64,000 nucleotides of DNA from Toxorhynchites rutilus septentrionalis (Eukaryota > Arthropoda > Insecta > Diptera > Culicidae), in the NCBI RefSeq assembly GCF_029784135.1, contig NC_073746.1, positions 91,028,564 through 91,092,563 of the forward strand, read 5' to 3'. Position numbers and translations under genes: made by a program. Below are positions 56,024-64,000 of the stretch, piece by piece. Each line of letters begins with the position of its first letter. The stretch's first letter is position 1. A model generated the notes under the pieces. It was not told the DNA's origin. It ran no database searches and worked only from the letters and a program-made list of their open reading frames with translations.

Positions 56024-57399
56024 GTAAGCACAAAAACCAAAACAAGACAACAACTGCAACAAACTCCCAAGCAGCGATCGTTAATTCTCTGCCTAGCGTT
56101 TCAAGTTTCTTTTTTATACTAATTTAAATAGATTTGTTTTTGCGTGATTGATTTTGAAATGATTTCTAGCCCGCCAACATCTTGCATATTGGTTTTAGAT
56201 CCTAAACATATTCAAAACAGCATTCCACAACCGCCTCACATTCATAATCACAACAATCAAACAAACAGAAATAAGAAGGCTTGTACAGTTCGTGAGCAGC
56301 TCTCATTTTCCCAACGTTAGGTTGTTCTATAATACATAATATCACACATAATTCTGATGACAGTAAGCTCCTCACGTACAGATATTTTACAGATGAATTT
56401 CACTGTACACGTTTATATTTAATGAAGACGAAGTGTCAAGTATCACCATCAGTGTTGTCTGGAAATGAATGGCCTCCAACGAGGTGACGAATACGCATCA
56501 TTTCCACGGCTCCCGGCGGATCACACACACACACACTTCATAGTTGCAAAACCTTATTTGTTTCCGTCAATCGTTAATGGTATGCAAATACCATGCATAG
56601 AGGTGGGAGTTTCAGTACGTTGCAGTTGGCTACATACCAGGAGAATGCAAATACGAAATATGTCTGAGGTGTAAGGCATATGGTTTGATTCCGGTAGTAC
56701 ACACAATCGCGCGTGCTTCAGGCACCAATAAATCACTAGCAATTGCAATCGAAGGTGAATTATCTACCACCAGCATGGGGTTTGCAGCGAGTCATTTCAT
56801 CTAGACCGACAGATGGTGAGGCACGAATGATTGAATGATATTGCAATGCCACGCTTCTTGCGGATTTGATGCTATGTATTTCCCGATGTTCATTTTGGTG
56901 TACACATTTACACAAAAACCTCAGTTCTGTTCTTTATTAAGTTTTCGAAATCTTGTATACCTATGGTAACTGCACACAGCAGTGCCAGAGGAGTATTTCG
57001 AAGTGCATAGAAAAAATACCATTGGCCAATGACATGATATTTGTTGGACACAACTAGTGAACAAACTTATTCTCTTGATCAAAACAGAATCAAATATTAC
57101 CCTACATATTTTCTGTTTAGATTAGATTTTTCATGTTGTCATATTTTGTGAATTGAAAAGAAATTAAAATGTAAAAATGACGCGGAACTTTCTGATCCAT
57201 CATACTATGGCTAGGAAGCAACAGGCAATGTGGTATTACTAACTTTATTAGTTTATGCTACGCAGTTAAAATCACATACACTTGAGAATGAAACGTTTTA
57301 TTTCGCAGGAACGTGAGGTTAGGTAATCGAAACATCATTGAAATATTTCTGCTTCTTTGTAATTTAACAAGTTACCTGTAGAAACACTTTAGGGCAGTG
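56024..57399. other. Next intron, first part
   Basis: No gene is seen. A (CA)8 run lies at 56522-56537. The downstream exon is beyond the window. Confidence 0.4.
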
Positions 57400-58115
57400 T
57401 TCTAGTTTAGAAATTTGAAAAAAATCAAAAATTTTTTCTTTCATATTTCTGTAGTTTAGGCATTCAAGAATATCCCCGAGAAAGGAATTATCGAAAATCC
57501 TATTATTTACCGAGTTAGAGCCATTTTAGTGATGCGATACTTAACCTGGTACGACCATAATAATGAACTCCAAACGCGTTTTTTCTCGAAACTAGTTTTT
57601 TCAATCTGGTGTACACGATATCTCAAGTTCTACTGAACCGAATCATGTCGAATTTATATGGATACAATCTGCATCCCTCTCTATCGCATGAACTTCTAAA
57701 AAAGGATATTTTTTAAATTTTAATATTTTAAAAAATCGGGGAACGTAAGAAAAGACGTTTTAAACCGCATTTAGTTTTTCAAACGGCCGTCATTTTGTCA
57801 AAAAAGTTGGTTTTGACTTGTCCGAGGTTCATGCGATAACGGCATCTTCACTGATTCAGAATCTGTTCGAATTTTTCGTTTCAAATACCCAGAAGGACTG
57901 AAAACGTGTTCGCCATGTTACAACTTTTTTTTCACCTCTCTCACTTCTTAAGCTCCAACATATTCTGGTTATGAATGTTTTTCTCCTTTCAATTTATGTT
58001 TTATTGTTAAAAGATAGATGAATAAATAATGGTATAATGGATGGTAAAAATATTATTTTGTTTTATTTATACAGAGCTCGAAAAAACGTCCGAAATTCGT
58101 GTCTCTACACTACAA
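57400..58115. mobile_element. TTCTAGT TIR element, copy 2 (inverted)
   Basis: Starts TTCTAGTTTAGAAA and ends GTCTCTACACTACAA. All main blocks of the copy at 44801-45519 recur in reverse complement. About 80-85% alike by eye. Non-coding. Confidence 0.78.
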
Positions 58116-58475
58116 TACTCTCTTAATGGATGTAGACCCACCTGTCACATTTCAAATAAATGCACATGGGACCTCGTTTACCATATGCACATCTGTACTG
58201 AGTTTTTTTTTGGGGTTAGTATTGATGCAATGGTTTGTCCCGTTAAACCTTCCTTCGGAGGACTTCGAGTGTTTTGGCTTTTTCCGTGAGATGTTTTGTA
58301 GATCTGAGAAAAATCAACGACACTATCACTCAGCATGTAGTGGAAATGAGTCCATACTTTTTTTTTATTGTGTATGATAGATGATTAGTACAGTCCTCGT
58401 TAGGCATCGAATTGGTCAACTGCACTCATTCCATTGTTATACATTTTGCACTGATGGGTAGAGTTCCAATGAAAA
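58116..58475. other. Unassigned intronic stretch
   Basis: No gene or repeat is recognised. Confidence 0.35.
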
Positions 58476-58479
58476 TGGT

Positions 58480-59350
58480 CATCCTGAATTTTCAAAGCGA
58501 ACTTGATTAGAAATGTTGATCCCCACGAAAAACTACCCTGTGCAAGATATCAGCTCAATCGGAATCCATTTAATAGTGTCGCACAGCGGTCAAAGTTTTA
58601 GTTTTTTGAAAATCGAAAAATCACCTAAGGAGTAGAGAAAGGGCTTAAAAAAATGTTGATGCCAAATGTCTTAAAATCGTATGAAACGTCGATATTTACT
58701 GTTATCTCGGAAAAAAATTTCGTCAAAAATCGACATTCCAGACAAAAACGACTAAGTGCCGAAAAGTAAATTTTTGACAACAATTTTTTTTTTCGAGTTA
58801 ACAATAAATCTCGACGTTTCATGCAATTCTGAGACATTGGCATCAACTTTTTTTTGAAAACCCCGAGTTACTTTACTCCCCCTTTTGGATGATTTTTCGA
58901 TTTTAAAAAAACTAAAATTTTGAGATCTGCGACAATAGTAAATGAAGTCCGTATGAGCTAATATTTTACAGAGGGTATTTTATCGTGCAAATTAACATTT
59001 TGCATGGAGTCCCGTTTGATAAATCGATATGACGATTTTCATTGACACCCTCAACCATACGTTTTGCTTCGTATCCCGAAAAAACAACTAAGTCCCAGAG
59101 TGTTGATTTTTGCTAAAAAAAAATTTCGAGATGACAGATCTCGACGTTTCATGCAATTTGAAGACATTTGGCATCAAAATTGTTTTTAGAAAACTCCGAT
59201 TTCCTTTACTCCTTTGGGTGATTTTTCGATTTTCCAAAAACTCAAACTTTGACCGCTGTGCGACACTATTAAATGGATTCCGATTGAGCTGATATCTTGC
59301 ACAGGGTAGTTTTTCGTGAGTATCAACATTTTTTTTCAAGTTCGCTTTGT
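58480..59350. repeat. Fold-back structure: three related segments
   Basis: The left arm (58490-58745) contains CGAAAAACTACCCTGTGCAA, GATATCAGCTCAATCGGAAT and TTTAATAGTGTCGCACAGCG. The right arm (59105-59345) is its reverse complement, block for block. Between them, 58795-59010 holds a third, more diverged copy in the same orientation as the right arm (ATCTCGACGTTTCATGCAAT, ACTTTACTCCC). No coding frame is supported. Confidence 0.85.
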
Positions 59351-59589
59351 AATTCGAGGGTCACTTTTTTCCATATATCCATTGGCACTCTAATGATGGG
59401 GTTGAGATATCGTACATTTTGTTCAACCGAGATGTACCTGCTACATGTACCTTCACCAACGACAATTCTGTCTTTTTCATATAGACAACCGTTTTGTGAA
59501 TTTTACACATCAGAATGCATCCACTGAAGCTCCATGCTTGTACTTGCTTGGACTTTTCAGAAATCTCCTTTTAGAATATTTTCATCCAT

Positions 59590-59821
59590 TGAGAATTGCT
59601 TCAAATACAACTAGGGAGGCGATCTGGCGTAGTGGTAACATCCATTTCTCTCACGCAGAGATCACGAGTTCAATTCTCACTCCCGACATTCTTCCAAAAA
59701 TGGAAGTAAAAATGACGAACCAGCCGAAATGTGTTGAAAGTCACTATAATAGAGACAAAAAAAAATATTCAAATACAACTTCAAACAAATGATTACTAAG
59801 TCAACGGTAGTCCCACGTCAA
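59590..59821. mobile_element. TTGACGTAG family, right end only (with SINE)
   Basis: TCAAACAAATGATTACTAAG then GGTAGTCCCACGTCAA (59806-59821) and the flank CTTTGCGGTTGTAACGCAG match the right end of copy A. A SINE splits it at 59613-59767. Confidence 0.65.
59613..59767 (+). mobile_element. SINE family 3, + strand copy
   Basis: Head GGAGGCGATCTGGCGTAGTG (A-box region) and GATCACGAGTTCAATTC (B-box region), body to CACTATAATAGAGAC and poly-A. A 13-bp target duplication TTCAAATACAACT flanks it (59600-59612 and 59768-59780). Confidence 0.93.
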
Positions 59822-59829
59822 CTTTGCGG

Positions 59830-61400
59830 TTGTAACGCAGATGTAACCCACCTCTATTTTCTTCCATATTATTGAAACCACTCACGATACCTTGTTCAAG
59901 AGCTTAAGCGAGTATGAACATATTTCAACAAGATTTCCTAATATTTAAGCATAAAAACTAATGTCCCACATAAGAGGATTTTATGGATTTAGAATGCAGA
60001 CATTAATCAAATAATGTTTATTGTATGAAGTATATCATCTATGCGCTAAACGCCTAAACCAGTTGCTAAACTATTTGGTGGAGAGTGAATCTGTATTTTT
60101 GCATCACATCATTTCTGCATCTGTACACGGGTGTTAGTTTTAAATTTATAAAACGAGAGCGTTACATCTCGGTGCAAGGATTTGAGCGTTGATACCTGTT
60201 TGCCGGCCGAACGAAGTGACGTGACGTTAAAAAGATGATACAATGAATTGGCGAACTGCATAATACCAGAATTGTAAAAAGAAAAAACAACCAACCGGCA
60301 GGCTATTGAGATGTAGATAGTGTAGCCAGTGTAATTTTTTAGTTGTAACCCGCTATAATCTAAAGCAATCCCACTAATTGACCGATTATGCTTGGCTCCA
60401 CAAGCAGCATAAAGTTAAAGCAATTCTACTTCCAAGTCAGCGAGAGGATCCCTCGGGATACCGTTTATCATATTTATCGTCATCCCGAGCGTACACTCAC
60501 GACTGTCACGATTCTTTGACACATTTGGCCGCAGTGCGACTGTCGGCAGTGCATGACTCGAAAGTAGAACATCTCTGTTGCATACATACTCACTCAACCC
60601 TCCGGAGTGTGTCAGTGGGTAGTCAGTCTCTTGAATAAATGAAATACCTAAGCACCAGCTTAGGCATCCGGATCTACCCCATCATCAGCATTATCATCGT
60701 CCTTTGGCTTTCGTGCTCGTCGTCTCTGATGTTCGCGGAGCTTTTTTTTTCTCCCGGCTTGTTGTAATCTCTCTGACGGATGCATGATTTTTTTGTTGCT
60801 TTGATCGGGTCGTTATCTGGGGTGCTCGTTTTTCGTCCTGTCGGCATTTTGTCTATTGTCCATCGGGCAAAGAAGAGATCTTGTAAGCCACCAGAAAGCA
60901 TTCGAGAGATGCTGCATGTGAGCTATCTATTATCTAAACAAGCATTCATATTTTGCACAAAAAAGAAATAACACTTCATATTACACACCATGCATTGACA
61001 GTGCCAAAATGAATTAACAAAGTTGGGATAAAGACCTAGTAGATATGTGAATGGTTATGGCTCACAAATGTTGTGCTTCAGTATTGATTCAAATAATTTC
61101 TCACTTGCAAATAAAGATGATATGATTTGCTTGGAATGCAATTTTTTTTAATTCAAAAGACTAGGATCCTTCATCATTCATCGTCTATATTCCAGTTTTC
61201 GAAAACCATGAACCCTCGTCGACTCATACTTTTTTACGGTTGTACATTTAAACGCTACGGAAGCACGAACAACGGAAACGCGAGAATGGCAAACATCATT
61301 AGCGTTTCTTTAGCAACAATGCTGGATTCAACCGAAAGAAGCATCAGCTCCTTTCATCTGCTATTCGCGTGCACGTGCAAGCATGAGCAATGTGACACAC
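59830..61400. other. Intronic DNA, partly related to the TTGACGTAG family
   Basis: 60145-60320 (AACGAGAGCGTTACATCTCG, GATTTGAGCGTTGATA, GGCTATTGAGATG) resembles 51655-51835, near the left end of the copy at 51594. The rest shows no gene; 60430-60660 is more balanced. Confidence 0.4.
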
Positions 61401-61408
61401 TGAGAGTG

Positions 61409-61510
61409 TTTCGTATTAGGTTGGGGAAAAATAAATCCTTCATTTTTGTGCAAAAATCAAGACCTTCTGGTCGAAGGTATACCCTTTTGTTCGATATCTT
61501 GTGCCATCTT
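61409..61510. repeat. Possible mariner end fragment
   Basis: TTAGGTTGGGGAAAAATAAATCC resembles in its first 15 bases the mariner ends at 24592 and 35894. No transposase sequence follows. Confidence 0.4.
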
Positions 61511-61584
61511 GAAACAATAACAACAAAAAAAGCAACAATAGTGTGGTGCATTCTTGATATAAAAATTACTGTAAATTTTGTATA

Positions 61585-62167
<583 letters not shown>

Positions 62168-62169
62168 TA

Positions 62170-62330
62170 TCTATATAAATAAAAATGATTTGATGTCCGT
62201 TCCTCACGATTTAGCCCGAGAACGGAACTAAGGATTTGAACAGTCAATATCAAGTTTTATTAGTCTGCAGCAGATTTATATGCCAAAAAAGAAATTCTAC
62301 ACCACGAATATAGATCACATACAGAAAAAA
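62170..62330 (+). mobile_element. Second Helitron 5' end, in tandem
   Basis: Directly after CTAG|TA, a new TCTATATAAATAAAAATG start follows, with GATGTCCGTTCCTCACG and CCCGAGAACGGAAC. Only the start is recognisable; its remainder is replaced by the TIR element at 62365. Confidence 0.6.
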
Positions 62331-62364
62331 ATGGGTGGGTTATAACTATGACATAACCGCAAGG

Positions 62365-63886
62365 TTGACGTGGAACTACCTTAGCTTAGCAATCATTTGT
62401 TTGTATTGATTGAGGTTTTGATTGAATGAAACAATTTCCGAATTCATTTTAATTGCAGTGTGAGTGAAAAGAATGGATAAATTCCATGTAAGGTCAATTC
62501 ATTGTGATAGATTATTCTTCGTTACAAGTAAATTTAATGACAGTCCTTTTACGTTTGATGTGATTTCTAGGACAAAATATATGAACGGAAGAATTATCGA
62601 GCGATTATTTTATTTTACATTTCTCTCTGAAGTTTGCATCTCTCAAGTGTACGTACTTCTCGAACCGCGAATTTGCTGGATTTGATGAACTTCAGGCACT
62701 CAGTTTCGATTTTGTCGTCGTCGTACGTCGAACGTATATTGTTTAATCAATAGGCGTTATCGCAGCAAACGATTATCAACATTTTTCATAATCATCAAAT
62801 GGTATGCGTAGAAACTCAGTGAGTAGAGGATATGAAGGCATATCCTTCTATGCAACCTTGAATAACCGAGCCAAAGCGTTGTGTTCGTAGCCGCTTTTGT
62901 AATCCGTGTTAGGAGAACGCTTTTTGGAATGCAAAACAAAACATGCGGGTGCAGAAGTATCCCCGGTTTGCATGAATCAACAACTTCAACTTCTACTTTT
63001 ATACTGCTTTAGACTTGAATGTTCATTCGCCTCTAGCGTCTGCACGATTTACCCAAGTTCTTAACTCTAGAAGACCATGCTAAGGAAACATATTCTAGAC
63101 TGTACAAAGGCAAGCGAGTATAAAAATTGTTCGCATTTTGCATTTATTTGCAAAGCCGATTTCCCCAGACACCTTGCCAATTTCCACATGCTCAATGGAT
63201 TTGAAGCCTGTGTTAGGGAAATACATTTCAAACGGAACAAAAATACCCCCGACCTGCATGAATTTGCAACGGCAATTTCCACACGCTCCATGGATTTGAA
63301 GTCTGTGTTAGGGAAACACATTTCAGTCGGAACGAAAATACCCCCGACTTGCATATTTGCAATGCTGATTTCCCCCAGGTACCTTAGTTTTGAAATCTCT
63401 GTTAGGGAACACATTTCGGTGGGAACAAAATCTCTCCCTACGAAAGTATGTATTATGTATTTGCAATGCCGATTTCTCCAACGCTGCTTGGTTTTGAAGT
63501 CTGTATTAGGGAACATATTTCGATGAGAACAAAAGTCCCCCTACTTCCATGTATTTGCAATGCCGATTTCCCCAAGGCTGCTTGGTTTTGATGGCTGTGC
63601 TGGGGAAACCGTAAATCGGGCCAATCAAAACGAATCAGTTAGAGCGTTTAGATAACTCTTAACATTTTACAATTATTCAATTGTTTATCTAATGAAAAAT
63701 AACATTTTATTAATTGCGATAGATGCGTAGAAATATTCCCTATCGATTTATGCAAACATCTTTCCGATCCAGTAAGAAATGTTTGAGTTATAAGCATTCG
63801 AAATCTTGCATTTGTTTCTGCATGTTCTGTGTTTTGGTTTTCATTTTACCCCTTATATATTCCGGTTAGACGTAGTCCCACGTCAA
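62365..63886. mobile_element. TTGACGTAG family, copy B (most complete)
   Basis: Left end TTGACGTGGAACTACC, right end GACGTAGTCCCACGTCAA at 63869-63886. The left flank GGGTGGGTTATAACTATGAC is conserved in reverse at other copies. The left 120 bp matches the right end of copy A in reverse; the right 270 bp matches copies A, C and 39807. The centre holds the 95-bp array. No protein is recognised. Confidence 0.78.
63075..63605. repeat. ~95-bp tandem array in copy B
   Basis: Five to six units: GTTAGGGAAACACATTTC, GGAACAAAAATACCCCCGAC, TTTGCAATGCCGATTTC, then GGTTTTGAAGTCTG. Both strands happen to be open for 149 codons across it because of the periodicity; this is not a gene. Confidence 0.88.
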
Positions 63887-63889
63887 AAA

Positions 63890-64000
63890 TAATTTCTGTG
63901 TGGACTTGAATGTCCGAAATCATTTAAATGAAAATATCAATTGTTGGTGAGACGAAGATCATCGGCTGAACTGGTACGAGCTAATTCTCACAGCCATCTA
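63890..64000. other. Window end, intronic
   Basis: No feature is seen. Confidence 0.4.

Noticed and set aside
63067..63526. Two overlapping 149-codon frames on opposite strands
   Set aside because: Created by the 95-bp tandem repeat, whose units lack stops in both directions.

Overview
This is a stretch of insect nuclear DNA, most likely from a culicine mosquito (Aedes or a close relative). The case rests on strong A+T richness, dipteran-style splice sites, very long introns packed with transposons, an ITmD37E element (a Tc1/mariner family first described from mosquitoes), mariner, Helitron and pogo-like elements, and several tRNA-derived SINEs. The species is not settled by the sequence. 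No intact transposase or reverse transcriptase was found.

Only two host coding exons can be supported, both on the + strand and both phase-compatible: exon 1 (16993-17198, with the start codon) and an 84-nt exon (55940-56023). They are separated by a 38.7-kb intron. The 17 kb before exon 1 is upstream or 5'-UTR-intron sequence, and the final 8 kb is the next intron. I do not recognise the protein.

Layout. 0-6 kb: an ITmD37E copy inside an older transposase-like gene, a pogo/Tigger transposase remnant with a probable 49-nt intron, an RNase-H-bearing LINE 3' end, and a pogo-like non-coding element. 6-17 kb: mostly unassigned sequence, a TIR element (12201-12960) and a LINE that looks 5'-inverted. 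17-24 kb: exon 1, a cryptic AATCTGG-type repeat field and a decayed mariner. 24-29 kb: SINEs, a second mariner, and two inverted copies of a TIR family carrying ~95-bp tandem units. 31-38 kb: pogo-like elements, a long SINE, TACCCGAATG arrays, and a mariner hosting a second ITmD37E copy. 39.8-42.4 kb: a TIR-family member carrying two histone H2A pseudogenes with promoters and histone 3' stem-loops. 43.3-45.9 kb: a nest of SINE within LINE within a pogo-like element, plus a further hairpin element. 48-54 kb: an RTE-like tail, Helitron pieces, SINEs and a TIR-family member with ~198-bp repeats and a core promoter. 57-64 kb: hairpin and fold-back elements, a SINE, a Helitron with a (TA)94 tract, and another TIR-family copy.

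The most unusual theme is the TIR family bounded by TTGACGTRGGACTAC-type ends. About seven copies lie in this window, each with different cargo: tandem arrays, a TATA/initiator promoter, or histone H2A gene remnants. All relationships come from reading the sequence by eye; no alignment or database search was run.
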